A stretch of DNA of 64,000 nt from contig QKWP01000778.1 of NCBI GenBank assembly GCA_003550325.1, forward strand, positions 85,581 to 149,580. Reading direction: 5' to 3'. Position numbers and translations under genes: made by a program. The DNA is from Gigaspora rosea (Eukaryota > Glomeromycota > Glomeromycetes > Diversisporales > Gigasporaceae). Positions 35,153 through 47,100 of this stretch are shown piece by piece. How positions within the stretch are numbered: position 1 is the first letter of the stretch; each line of letters starts with the position of its first letter. Under the pieces are notes generated by a model, which saw nothing but the letters and a program-made list of their open reading frames with translations, made no database searches and was not told the origin of the DNA.

Positions 35153-35751
35153 GGGGGTTATGCCTTAACTAAATAAATTATAAATTTTTTTCATGTACAG
35201 TAACAATAGAGTGCATTAATTATATAAATCATGGTTAACCGATGCTTATATAATTTGTATATACCTATTACTAAGTATATAACAAAAATAGATGCACAGC
35301 TCTAACCATTCCGTAATTCAAAATTAATAATATTTTGAAAGAATTTATATTTAGTCTCTACGAGAAAAGTTACAAAGCAGTTTTTTATATTTAAATATAA
35401 AAAAAAACTTACAATCGGCTTAAATTCAGTACTTTAATATTGATAAATTAGAATATATTAAAAATAATAGATTTGGTCATAATATTATATAAAAGAAAGC
35501 TGTAACTTTGTAATAATATTGTGTAAGAAGCGTTTAATTTTTAGGAAACTTTGAAAAAGATTCGATTTGTGCATCTAAAAATTACGTTAATTTCATATTT
35601 ATTTCGAATATATGATATTTTAATAATTAAATGATAAAGTGATCTGATATAGATTTGATTTATTTAGTTGAGGCATAACCCCNTATTTTAATAATTAAAT
35701 GATAAAGTGATCTGATATAGATTTGATTTATTTAGTTGAGGCATAACCCCA
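35153..35751. mobile_element. TIR element with GGGGTTATGCC ends, containing an assembly gap
   Basis: Ends GGGGGTTATGCCTTAACTAA and the inverse of TTAGTTGAGGCATAACCCC. ATGTTT is repeated on both sides (35147-35152, 35752-35757). An N at 35683 is bracketed by exact 67-bp copies (35616-35682, 35684-35750), so the right end appears twice only because of an unmerged contig overlap. Confidence 0.6.
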
Positions 35752-36477
35752 ATGTTTCACCGACACCACTAATATTCCCTTTGCGCAATCCCCATTAAAA
35801 TTTTTCTATTGTCGATGGATTATAAAAAAAATAGAAATTTGTTTTTTTACCGGTAATTTCTATTTTTATTTATTTTTTCCTCTCTGTTTCTTCTAACGCA
35901 TAGAATAAATTCCTGCATTAGGTGAAAAAAAAGGAGCTTTTTTTTTTGGGAGGTAAAAAAAGTTGTTAATCAAGAAATTAATCTTGATTTCTACTGTAAA
36001 TTATAACTCATTAAAACAAGAAAAACGTCTAAACTGACATTTTTTTATAATGGAATTATATTAAAAATTTTTTGATCAATCAAATATATACTTATTCGAT
36101 CGATCAATATAATCAATCATTGATTGACCTATTGTTGATCGAGCCCATTAATTCATTGATCTAATTGATCAATGATCGAGTATCATATAATCGAGTCAAT
36201 TCACTAGCTATTCCCTTATTTTGAGTATTTTTTTTATACAGAGAAAAACCTTAACCTAGACCCGGGTTTTACGTTAAATAATATAAACCTCATAGAGGTT
36301 TATATTAAAATTTTTATTATAGAAAATCCTTAACTTATGCCCGTGCATATGCATAAGATCATCAAGATAAGTTTTTTTTTATTTTGTTTGATTTTTTCGA
36401 TCTTTTTTTTTTCTTTCGTTTGTTTTTTTTTTCTTTCTTTTTGTTTATTTTGGTTTAAATTTTTTTTTCTTTTTTAG
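35752..36477. other. Spacer with a decayed TAGTGAATTGACTCG element
   Basis: GATCAAT/ATTGATC words at 36060-36170 and the end GAGTCAATTCACTA at about 36183-36196 form an inverted counterpart of 24982 onward. The rest is homopolymer-rich DNA with no gene. Confidence 0.4.
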
Positions 36478-37850
36478 CTACCATCGTTGTGGTGTCGTCA
36501 GGGTGTCGTCACGGGTGTCGTCGTTGGTGTCGTAGCAGGTGTCATCGTTGGTGTCATCGCTAATAGGAGGAGTGGTCTTGCGTGACTCTTGTAGAATAGT
36601 CGTCTGTGGCTCTTCAGCGTTCTTTTGGAGTAATACATTTCTCTGACTTGTGAATAGTGTTCTCGTAAGTTTTTTGGGTGAGTGGTTTTGTATGTTTCTC
36701 TGGTAGGTGGTCTTGCACGTTTTTCCGTTCGCGTGGCTTCGTGTGTTTTCTGGAATGATTCTGTTTTTTTTTTGATATTCGAACATTAATATTTTTTTTA
36801 CTTTTTTAGATGTTCTTCTTACATATAGGCCTTGATTCGTTTCGTTGGGTTCATGGAAGGCGTTCTTCTGTTAGGTGGTCTTGTAAGTTTTTTAGTTAGT
36901 TGGTCTCGTATTTCTCCGTTAGGTGAGTTGTTATGTTATTTTTTTTTTTATACTAGTATATTAACTAGTTTTTACTTTATATTGTGCTGCCATCGTCTAT
37001 GTTTGCATCGTCTTTTGATTTCAATAGTGTGGTCGTTTTTTTGGTGCTGTGTATCTAGAGGTCTGACTCGATGAATACTATTCACTGAATATTCAATGAA
37101 TCTTTGAATATTTGAATATATAATTTTTCACTAAATGAATATTCGAATATTTAAAATTTCACTGAATATATTCATTGAATATTCATTGAATATATATATA
37201 TATATATATATAATTTTATAATTTTATTTTAATTTTTAATAATTTATTTCAATTTTATTGGCTAATTTAAGTGTGATATTATATAATTTTTTAAAATTAA
37301 AATATATTTAATATTCAATGAATATTCAGTGAATATTCATTGAATATTTTCAAAATTTTGAACAATATTCGAATAAAAAAATATTGAACAAATGAATATT
37401 CGAATACTTATTTTTTGAACAAGTCAAACCTCTATGTGTATCATTATTTCTTGGTGCTCTGCCGCTGCTTCGGGTGCACCGTATATCGTCGTTTCTTGGT
37501 GTTGTAGTTGCCGTGTACGTCATTTCTTGGTGCTGTGCGTTGCTTTGGGTGCTGTGTATTGTTTTGGGTGCGCCGTATATAGTCGTTTCTTTTGTATTCG
37601 ATTCTGTCCTTTTTTTTATAACAGTATAATAATAAAAAAAAAAATTATGTAATTTCGTGTAAAAAACTTGAAAAATTTTGGTGTTGTGCGTTGTTTTGGG
37701 TGCGCCGTATATTGGTATCGTGCGTTGCTTTGGGTGTGCTCGTTTTTTTTGTGTTCGATTCTGTCCCTAAAAAACATAAAAGAAAAAAAAAAATTAGATA
37801 ATTTCGTGTAAAAGACTTGGGAAATTTTGGTATCCTGGGTGTGTGATCAA
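36478..37850. repeat. Degenerate GTCGTC / TTTCTTGGTGCTGTG repeats
   Basis: GGTGTCGTC words are reiterated at 36485-36560; TTTCTTGGTGCTGTG and TTTGGGTGCGCCGTATAT are reiterated at 37030-37055 and 37440-37760. Open frames on either strand (including an Asp-Asp-Thr-rich one on -) are by-products of the reiteration. A hAT-like MITE splits the array. Confidence 0.5.
37056..37434. mobile_element. hAT-like MITE with perfect 8-bp TSD, 379 bp
   Basis: Ends TAGAGGTCTGACTCG and, inverted, TAGAGGTTTGACTTG, agreeing with the short hAT end consensus (T/C)A(A/G)NG. The target duplication TGTGTATC is perfect (37048-37055, 37435-37442). The interior is reiterated GAATATTCA palindromes. Confidence 0.85.
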
Positions 37851-38154
37851 CTTAAACCCTATAAATAAAATTTTTTTTAAAAATTTTTTTTTTATTTTTT
37901 TGTATTTTTGTTATAAAAAATTGTGTCTGGAGACTTCCTTTTTTTTTGATGAACTATCGGTCACACGACTGAATTTGATTGGCCGATCATAGGGTCAGCA
38001 TGGCGAAGGTCACTGCCTAATTTATATTTGTCATGTGATTAAATTTGATTGGTTAGATATGGGTCTAGGATTAAATTAATTGTCTTAATGTAGACCTCTT
38101 TGGGGTTTAGGTTATTAGTGTAAACCCTGGGTTTAGGATAAGATTACCCTTATA

Positions 38155-38275
38155 TAGATCTTTTCTATTTATAGTAATTTTTGCTTATTTTTAAAGTTTT
38201 TTCTGCAGATCTTTCTATTTTTGATAATTTTATAATAAACCTGACCTATCTATGTAAATTTGGGGTCCTAAAAAA
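38155..38275. mobile_element. Right-end fragment of the ATAGATAGGTCA hAT-like MITE
   Basis: Matches the right two thirds of 23895-24073, ending GACCTATCTATGTAAATTTG then GGGTCCT. The left end is missing. Confidence 0.6.
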
Positions 38276-38413
38276 ACTACTAAGCCTAAACAAAAACTCC
38301 CAAATAAAATACAAAAAAATAAGAAAAACAAAGAAAAAAAGCAATCTATAATAAACCACTTAAAAATTATATAATATTGTACAAAGAAATATCTTATTTA
38401 AGTATTATATATA

Positions 38414-39206
38414 GGAAATAGAAATTTGTCACACCTGCGACATGTCGCACCCTGATTCTGACCAATCAAATTGCACGATTTTGTAGACAAAAAATTTAAG
38501 GTTTAAAAATTAAAAATTTTACTAGTAAAATATAAAAATAAATAAGCGATATAAAAGCATATAAGGGGAGTAACAAAAATCAGGTGATTTTTTAGGGGGG
38601 GAAGGGGGTAAAAAAAGTTGAAATTATATATAAGAACCTGACTATTTATATATTGAGGAAGAGGGAGGGGGGTAGGCCTCTGATAAAAAATAATCAGGTG
38701 ATTAATGACACTGCCCTAATGTAAAATTTTATTCTGGACAACTTTTTCTAAGTCATAAAGGTAGATTGTCTTAGTAAAAAAATACCATTTTATAAGAAAA
38801 ATCAAAAATTTCGATTGTTAGCATATATAAACCTTTTTTTTTACTACTATAATCTATATTTACGTTCAAGTATTATATGTAAAATTTTACGCTAAACAAC
38901 TTCTTTCTAAGTTAAAAAGTAGATTGGTTTAGTAAAAAAAAAGTTTTATATGTGCTAACTTTGGAAAATTTTGATTTTTCTTATAAAACGCTTTTTTACT
39001 AAGACAACCTATCTTTACGACTTAGAAAAAGTTGTTCAGAATAAAATTTTACGTTATATGACATGCTATTATACATATATTTTACACTTTATTAAGTAAA
39101 ATTTTAAATTTTTAAAAAATAAAATTTTTTGCCTATAAAATTGTGCGATTTGATTGGTTGAAGCAGGGGGTGTGACATGTCACAGGTGCGACAAATTTAT
39201 TTTCCC
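38414..39206. mobile_element. Mutator-like foldback element, 793 bp, with nested MITE
   Basis: Arms GTCACACCTGCGACATGTCG..CCAATCAAATTGCACGATTTT and their inverse, with flanks TTATATATA on both sides (38405-38413, 39207-39215; 9 bp but low complexity). The arms pair again inside (TTATTCTGGACAACTTTTTC). A PIF-like MITE lies inside at 38565. Non-coding. Confidence 0.65.
38565..38716 (+). mobile_element. PIF/Harbinger-like 152-bp MITE, copy 1
   Basis: GGGGAGTAAC..ATCAGGTGATTTTTTA at the left, AATCAGGTGATTAATGACAC then TGCCC at the right, with TAA on both sides (38562-38564, 38717-38719). It contains conserved GGGGGTAAAAAAAGTTGAAA and AAGAACCTGACTATTTATAT. Three further copies are in the window. 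Confidence 0.85.
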
Positions 39207-40774
39207 TTATATATATATATAAAAAAAAAAAAAATTACTTAAAAGAATATTTTAGAAAAAAATTTTATTTTAAATTTTCTCTAAAACTTTTCATATATTA
39301 TTTCTTGTTTATTTTACTAGACCCAAAATTTACTTGTGATTTAATTCAGATATAGTAGATCTATATAATCTTTACAGTCTAGCACAGGCAATAATAGTGC
39401 CATTATATTTCTTTCTTTTTGCCCTTTTCTTCTTTCTTTTCATGTTTTTTTTTTGTATGTTTTTTGGTTTCCGTTTAGGTGTAGAAGTTACTCCCCATTT
39501 TATTCTCCTCTTTATATTTTCTATATTGTGTATATTTTTTTTCATTAGTAGAATCCTTCTACTCGAGAAGCTAGGAGAAGAAGGTTTAAAAAGAAGGCAA
39601 TCATAATGCGCTGGGTGTAGATTCCTTTCGGTGATTTATTAGCTGGGTCATACAGATTAGTTAGTAATAAGATAAATTCTACTATAGCAGATTGAACATA
39701 GGTACTCCTGGAGTAACCGGATTAGCCAATATTTGTAATATAGGATAAAAGCTGTAATTAAGCAGTTAATAGCATCTAATAAAAATATTGGCATGATTGC
39801 CGAATTAAAAAAAAAAAAAAAAAAATTCAGATATAGTAAATATATTTTCAACTGAAGGAGTAAACAATACTAATATTTTAGAGAATAAGCTAGAATGTTC
39901 ACTTTTTTGAAATTTCAAAAAGTTTAAAAGGCAAAAATAGAGTATACAAACTCGTAATGATTAAAAGGAGTTATGCTATATAAAGTAATATGTCTAACAA
40001 AAGTTTAAAAGAGCAAAAATAGAGTATACCAACTTGTAATAATTAAAAGGAGTTATGATATGAGTAATAGGTCTAACCCAAAGTTTACTTTTGCTTTTAT
40101 AAACTTTAACAAAGCTTTAGAGCTTGTCTTTTACTTTCTTTGCTTAGTAATACTATTGCCTTTTACCAGAAGACCTCATTTACAAAGGCTTAACTCATTT
40201 TTAACTCTATTTAGTTACAACCAAAATATATAGTGAATAGTCTTTAGTCCTAGCTACTATTAGTAAAATTTTGTTGTAAAAAAATATATTAACTATGTAG
40301 TTTTGATATATCAGTATCTCTTAAAAAAGTTGGTACAAAAGATCATTGTAAAGTATTATTAAATACTCAAAAATACTATACTTTTAAATTTATTAATTGA
40401 AAAAATATATAATGATTTTTTAAAAGTTAGGCCTGCTAAGTCAGTATTGTACGTTTTGGCTGTCCAAGGCCTTTTTTGGCCTTATCCACGTCCAAAATAT
40501 CCAAGTGTCCAAGATTGTTCAAAGCTTATATAGGCTTTAATAATTATTAAATTTGTTTAAAAAATATATGATTATATATTTTTTGAGGTAATAACACATT
40601 TCAGTTAAAATTAAAATAGATTGTCTTAATAAAATTTTAAGTAATTTTACTTTATTTAATTGTCCAAAATTGTTCAAACTACTGTCCAAAGCTGTCCCGT
40701 AACAATACTGTGCTAAGTTATAGCTAATTAGCTAAATTACAAAATAGAAGTCTATTTTTTGTAATATTGTTTTT
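39207..40774. other. Unassigned spacer
   Basis: Contains two near-direct repeats AAAAGAGCAAAAATAGAGTATACCAA-like (about 39925-39955 and 40010-40035) and a GTCCAAG/GTCCAAA-rich stretch (40450-40690). Plus-strand Phe-rich frames near 39397 are composition artefacts. No gene is supported. Confidence 0.35.
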
Positions 40775-41105
40775 ATATTATATAGTCAAAATCATAAGTA
40801 GCTTTCTCTTGTAACTTTTTAAATTTAAAGCTATAATTTTGAATTTATAGTAAAAAAATACAAAAACACTAATTACTAATTTTTTTATAATTTTTTAATC
40901 ACTACAACAAAAGTTAAATAAGAGCTAAAAATTTGAGCAATTTTTTGACCAAATTAATTGAATTTAATTAAAATCAATTAAAAATTAGGATTGTAATCAA
41001 AAATTTTAAATATTTAGCATATTAAAATTTGATAATTTTTATAGCTATAACAAAATTTAAGCTAATTTGATAAGATAGTTGTTAAGAAATTAACATTTGA
41101 CGTTA

Positions 41106-41256
41106 GGGCAGTGTCATTAATCACCTGATTATTTTTTATCAGAGGCCTACCCCCCTCCTTCTTCCTTAATATATAAATAGTCAGGTTCTTATATATAATT
41201 TCAACTTTTTTTACCCTCTCCCCCCCTAAAAAATTACCTGATTTTTGTTACTCCTC
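41106..41256 (-). mobile_element. PIF/Harbinger-like 152-bp MITE, copy 2 (inverted)
   Basis: Reverse-orientation copy of the family, starting GGGCAGTGTCATTAATCACC and ending GTTACTCCTC, with TTA on both sides (41103-41105, 41257-41259). Confidence 0.85.
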
Positions 41257-41528
41257 TTATTTTGAATACATGTTAAAAAAATTGGCTATGTGACTAGGTT
41301 TTTCTAATTTTAATATAGAAATTAAATTAATTTCTATATTAAAATCAAAAAAACCTAGTTGCACAACCAATCTTTTTAACATGCATCCAAACCAACTTAA
41401 ATATTAATTTTTCAACAACTATCTTATCAAATTAGCTCAAATTTTTTTATAGCTATAAAAATTATCAAATTTTAATATACTAAATATTTAGAATTTTTGA
41501 ATACAATTCTAATTTTTATTAATTTTTA

Positions 41529-42809
41529 GGAGTTTGCTATTTATCACCACCGGTGATCATCACCAGTAATCAATTTGCCAATTAAAATTCAGGATCAGGT
41601 GTAACATGTAGATCAATTTTTGTATAACAAAAACAAAGAATTTTTTAAAAAATTGCTAAAATTGCTTCTAACCAAAAATTTTGTTTATGAAACTACTTTT
41701 TTTTATGCAAAAAAAAAATTCCTTGCTAAATTTTACTATATACCAAGCCCCTATCCTAATCTTTAACCTTTACCCTTACCCTAATATTAAAAAGATTTAT
41801 TTTTATTTAATACAAACCGTTTGTTTTGTTTATTTTGTTTTATGCATTGTAGATCATACTGGTGATGATCACCACAGGTAGTGATTCTGGCTGATCAAAA
41901 TTTATTGGCTAGACTAAGCCGATAAATTTTGATTGGCTTAGCTGGCTTAGCTGATTTTCTAATTAGACTATTAGCATATGAATACTGACTATATAACTCA
42001 TAGAACTTTATTAATTAATGTTGCGTTTGCATGTGTGGTGAATGAAAATGTCATGTAAATATGTGTGTACAATAAAATGTTTTTTGCAGAAAAAAAGTTC
42101 GCACATATGACAATTGCAATAATAAAAACATGAATAAGAGAATCTATATTAACAATAATAAATGGCCTGAGTGTTATTTTGATTTGCGAATTTGATCAAA
42201 TGTTCATAAACATTACTTATTGTATGGTCTTATGTAACAACCTGTACTTTTTTCACTCATTTATTGGCACATGTTTAAAAAATAAAACTAAATTGAAACA
42301 CTTTAATATTGATAAAAATATGAAAGTATCCTGATTTAATTATTTTATTGTTTTTATTGAGGTGAAGGTGATGCACAGGTTGTTCCCGTACAATAATATA
42401 GAGATTGTATAAATAACTAAATTTGCGTGATTAACTCATGTCACATGGCCTTCAGCCATGCGATTCAGGTTAAATCGTGCAAATTTAGTTATTTTCTACA
42501 ACATAGTATCATGTGCATTTAAACGCATTTAAATATTACGATGTGCATCTTATAGTACTATTGTATGAGAATTGTTTAACCAAGCATTGCTTTAACAGGT
42601 TTTTTTTCTCGATTATAGTGCATGACGATCACTATAAAAAATGTCTTTTATGCGTAATACACGTAAATTATATTTTCTATTTTTGGGGAAATAAAAATCG
42701 ATTAGCCAATTTTGAAAAAATTGTCCGGCTAAGCCGAAAATTTTTTGGCTTAGCCGACTTTGTCATATCGGCCAGAATCACTAACCACAGGTAATATGTA
42801 GTAATTTTT
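41529..42809. mobile_element. Mutator-like foldback MITE, copy 2, interrupted
   Basis: Homologous to 23264-23626. A perfect 9-bp duplication TAATTTTTA is at 41520-41528 and 42810-42818. About 360 bp once the nested element 41881-42783 is set aside. Two copies with independent, perfect 9-bp duplications confirm the boundaries. Confidence 0.75.
41881..42783. mobile_element. Nested TIR element with GTGATTCTGGC ends, ~900 bp
   Basis: Ends GTGATTCTGGCTGAT and, inverted, GTGATTCTGGCCGAT. ACCACAGGTA is duplicated (41871-41880, 42784-42793). It contains TTGGCTTAGCTGGCTTAGC-type reiterations at both ends and a hairpin AACTAAATTTGC..GCAAATTTAGTT near 42416-42492. The short plus-strand frames are not gene-like. 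Confidence 0.65.
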
Positions 42810-43160
42810 TAATTTTTAATTAAATTTGATTAATTTGGTTAAAAAATTGTTTAAAATTTTAGCTCTTATCTAACTTTTGTTATAGTAATTAAAAATTATA
42901 AAAAAAAATCAGTAATTAGCATTTCTTATATATTATTTACTATAAAAATTTAAAGATTAAGCTTTTAAATTCAAAAAGTTACAAAAAAGGGGCTACTTAT
43001 GATTTTGACTATATATTATTAGTTTTTAAAGTTTGTAAAACCTTTAGGTGTTCTGCACTATACTAATTTAAATTAGTTAATGTATTTTTTTTGTAAATAG
43101 ATATGATATTGAACTAAAATTTTATGCAATTTGAATTAGTATTTTTTGAAAAATTGCTTA

Positions 43161-43312
43161 GGGGAGTAACAAAAATCAGGTGATTTTTTAGGGAGGGAGG
43201 GGGGTAAAAAAAGTTGAAATTATATATAAGAACCTGACTATTTATATATTGAGGAAGAGGGAGGGGTGTAGGTCTCTGATAAAAAATAATCAGGTGATTA
43301 ATGACACTGCCC
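43161..43312 (+). mobile_element. PIF/Harbinger-like 152-bp MITE, copy 3
   Basis: Same family as 38565, with TTA on both sides (43158-43160, 43313-43315). Confidence 0.85.
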
Positions 43313-43377
43313 TTAAAACAATATAAATTTTTTTTACAAATTACTTTATTAATTTCTCAAGAACTACTACCATATAT

Positions 43378-43690
43378 TCCCGAAAATAAGCTACCCTTTT
43401 TTGCACGATTTTGACCCCAAAAAATTGGGGGTAGCTTATTTTTAGCATATAGATGGTTTTGAAAAATTGAAAAACGTGCTAATAAAAAGTTGTCCAAATG
43501 ATATCAAATTTTATTATAAGTGTATTTTGATGCGCTGAACAACTTCAATTAATCGAACTTTTAAAGTTTACTTAGTAAAAAAAAGGTTTATATCTGATAT
43601 GTAGCAACTATCAACGCGTTTTTTTTGATTTTTGAAAAAAATCAGAGGGTAGCTTATTTTCGGAGTAGCTTATTTTCAGGAAGCTTCGGT
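43378..43690. mobile_element. Element with GAAAATAAGCTAC ends
   Basis: CCCGAAAATAAGCTACCC at the left, and GGGTAGCTTATTTTCGGAG and GTAGCTTATTTTCAGG at the right. The interior TTGATGCGCTGAACAAC..CTTAGTAAA..GTAGCAACTAT is diverged from the palindrome at 45902-46310, so they share ancestry. No target duplication was fixed. Confidence 0.5.
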
Positions 43691-44159
43691 AATCTAAACT
43701 GCATAAAATTTTATATATTGTAGCCAAATATCATATTTATTTATAGTAAAAATTTTAGCTAATTTGAATAAGTTCTGCACAATATCATCAGCAAATTTAA
43801 TAGGGCGAAATATTTCGTAATAATTTACGAAACATAAAAATAGCGTAATATTTCGCAAAACTTTCGAAATATTTTGAAATATAAGTATTACGAAATATTT
43901 TGCCCTATTATTTCGAAATATTACCCTAAAAATCAGTTACATATCAGTTTAACATGACTGCAATACTTGGTTTATCACATCATCTCGATTAAAGCTCAAT
44001 GATCAATTTTTTTTATATTTATTTCGTTTACTCATCACGATTAAAGATCAGCGATCAATTTTTTTTTATATTGTATTTATATTTCAAGATCTTTTTTTTT
44101 TATTTTAGTATATTTATAATTAATTTTTTCTTTTTAAGTTTTCATGTTCTTTTTTTATT

Positions 44160-47100
44160 GCTTTTAGCATTTATGAAGTAGTTTCTAGAATGGACCTTCG
44201 GCTTCGCATTTTTGGTGTGGTTTTTCCATTTGTATACTTTCCTTTTTTTCTCATTGCTTTCGGCATTTATGGAGTAGATTCTTAGAACGGACTTTCCTGG
44301 TGCATGTTTCTTCATTTGTATACTAACTTCCTTTTTCTTTTTAGATTTCAGCTTCTCTCTTCTTGTTTTTGGCATTTATGGTGGTATCTTGAAATGGATC
44401 TTTGGCTTCGCTTCCTGGTGTGCTTCTGGCGTTTTTTTTTATAAATATTCTTTTTTTTTCTTCATTGTTTATGATGTAAATCTTGGAGTAAACATTTCGC
44501 TTCGCTTCCTGGTACATTTCTGGCATGGGGGTTTTTTCTTATAAACTTATTCTTTTTTTTTCCTTCATTTGTATACTAACTTTTTTCTTTTTTCTTTAGG
44601 TTTCAGGTTCTCTCTTCATTGTTTTCAGCGTTTATAATGTGGATCTTGAAATAGACCTTCAGCTTTGCTTTCCGGCGTAATTCATTTTTTTTTTTATGTT
44701 CTTTTTTTTTTTTCTTCAGTAGTATATTTACTTTTTTCTTTTTCTTTAGATTTTTAGATTTTCAATTCATTGCCTTTGCCGTTGGTATGATCTTGGAATA
44801 GACTTTCAGCTTCGCTTCCTAGCATGTTTCTGGCATGGTTTTTTTTTTATAAATATTCTTTTTTCTTTTAATTGTATACTACCTTTTTCTTTCTTTTTCT
44901 CTTTAGGTTTTTAGGTTCCCTTTTCGTTGCTCTTGGCGTTTATAGTGTGAATCTTGAAATGGACCTTTGGCTTCGCTTCCCGGCGTGATTCGTTTTTTTT
45001 TTTTATGATCTCTTTTTTTTTTCTTCAGTAGTATATTTACTTCTTTCTTTTTCTTTAGATTTTTAGGTTTTCTATTCGTTGCTTTCGCCGTTGGTATAGA
45101 TCTTGAAATGGACTTTCTTTCGGCTTCGCTTTCTAGCATGTTTCTGGTATGGTTTTATTTTTTATAAATATTCTTTTTTTTCTTTAATTATACTACCTTT
45201 TCTCTCTTTTTCTTTTTAGGTTCCCTCTTCGTTGCTCACGGTGTTAATAGTATGGATCTGGAAATGGACCTTCAGCTTCGCTTCCTGGCGTGATTCGTTT
45301 TTTTTATGTTCTCTTTTTTTTTTCTTTAGTAGTATATTTACTTCTTTTTTTTTCTTCAGTAGTATATTTACTTCTTTCTTTTTCTTTAGATTTTTAAGTT
45401 TCTATTTATTGCTTTCGCCATTGGTATAGATCTTGAAATGGACTTTCAGCTTCGCTTTCCAGCATGTTTTCTGACATGGGTTTATTTTTCATAAATATTC
45501 TTTTTTTTCTTAATTGTATACTACCTTTTTTCTTTCTTTTTCTTTTTAGGTTTTTATGTCCCTCTTTGTTGCTCTTAGCGTTTATAGTGTGGATCTTGAA
45601 ATGGACCTTCAGCTTCACTAGGACCCCGAAGAATATATATATAACTCAGATCCAGACTCAAAATTTTAATATAACTTTATACACTTAATTTTATTAAAAG
45701 CTTTATAAAAAATTATCATATAAGTTCAAATTTACTATAAATTATACAATTTCAGATCTGAGTACCAGTATGAGCATGTTAACTACCAAAGCCAAAAACA
45801 TAATTACACAAAAAAAAGTGACGAAGAGAAAATCAGAAACCTATCTAGAAAAAGAAGGGCGGTAGTTAACTGTGTTCAAATTCAACAACAAAATTTTTAG
45901 TTCCGAAAATAAGCTACCCATACAATCGATGAACGTTGCTACATAGTAAAGTCTAAATTTTACTAAGCAAATCGAATTAAAGTTACATAAGTAACATTGT
46001 TCAGCAGATCAAAATACGCGTACCCTGAAAATTTCATATAAATCGGAGAACTTTTTATTATTTGACTTTTAATTTTTACGTTCAATGGTTTTTTTTTATA
46101 AAAAAAAATCCGTTGAACGTAAAAATTAAAAGTCAAATAATAGAAAGTTCTCTAATTTGTATGAAATTTTCAGCGTACACGTATTTTGATCTGCTGAACA
46201 ATGTTACTTATGCGACTTTAATCGATTTGCTTAGTAAAATTTAGATTTTACTATGTAGCGACTATAATCGATTGACCAAAAATCGCTTTATAAGTTACTC
46301 CCGATTTTTTTCTGCATATTTATTTATTGTTTATAACATATTTATTTATCGTCTACAGCATATTTATTTATTGTCTACAGCATATTTATTTATTTTACTT
46401 ATTAAAGTTTTGTATTCAAAAATAAGCTACCTCTTTATTGTGCTTTAAATTACTTAAAATAGTAAATAAGCTACCCACGGTTTTTTTTGTTAAAAATCGG
46501 CAAAAAAAGGTAGCTGCAACATACGGTATATATCGATTCATATCTACTTAAAAATTTTTCAGATGTATATAGTATCGTTATACAAAAAAAGATCGTACTT
46601 GTTATAAAGATCGTCTTTGTTATACAAATAAACATCTAACTTTTCAAAAAATTACCAGTTGGTTATACAAATTTAAATATACGACATATGGAAAAATTAT
46701 ATATAAGTCTATACAAAGCCAGATCTCAGTATTACATATATTCTTCGGGGTCCTGCTTCGCTTCCCGGCGTGATTCGTTTTTTTCTATGATCTTATTTTT
46801 TTTTTCTTCAGTAGTATATTTACTTCTTTCTTTTTCTTTAGATTTTTAGGTTTTCTATTTGTTGCTTTCGCCATTGGAGTAAATCTTGGAATGGACTTTC
46901 GGTTTCTCTTCCTAGCATGTTTCTGGTATGGTTTTATTTTTTATAAATATTCTTTTTTTTTCTTTAATTGTATACTAGCTTTTTTCTTTTTCTTTTTAGG
47001 TTCCTTCTTCGTTGCTCTCAGTGTTTATAGTATGGATCTTGAAATGGACTCTTGGCTTCGCTTCTCGGTATAATTTGTTTTTTTTTGTTTTCTTTTTTTT

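Larger units (their letters stand above)
40775..43025. mobile_element. Giant foldback element with three nested insertions
   Basis: The outer arms begin AGTCAAAATCATAAGTAGC and end GCTACTTATGATTTTGACT. They pair over several hundred bp each (ACAAAAGTTAAATAAGAGCT; AACAACTATCTTATCAAATT) around a small palindrome centred near 41337. The left arm is broken by a PIF MITE (41106-41256). The right arm is broken by a Mutator-like MITE (41529-42809), which itself carries a third element (41881-42783). Non-coding. Confidence 0.65.

Noticed and set aside
36478-36786. Asp-Asp-Thr-rich minus-strand protein
   Set aside because: The motif is a direct read-out of reiterated GTGTCGTC DNA; no other gene evidence.
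41681-42794. Plus-strand ORFs in the nested element at 41.5-42.8 kb
   Set aside because: They cross element boundaries, are Phe/Tyr/Ile rich and have no domain features.
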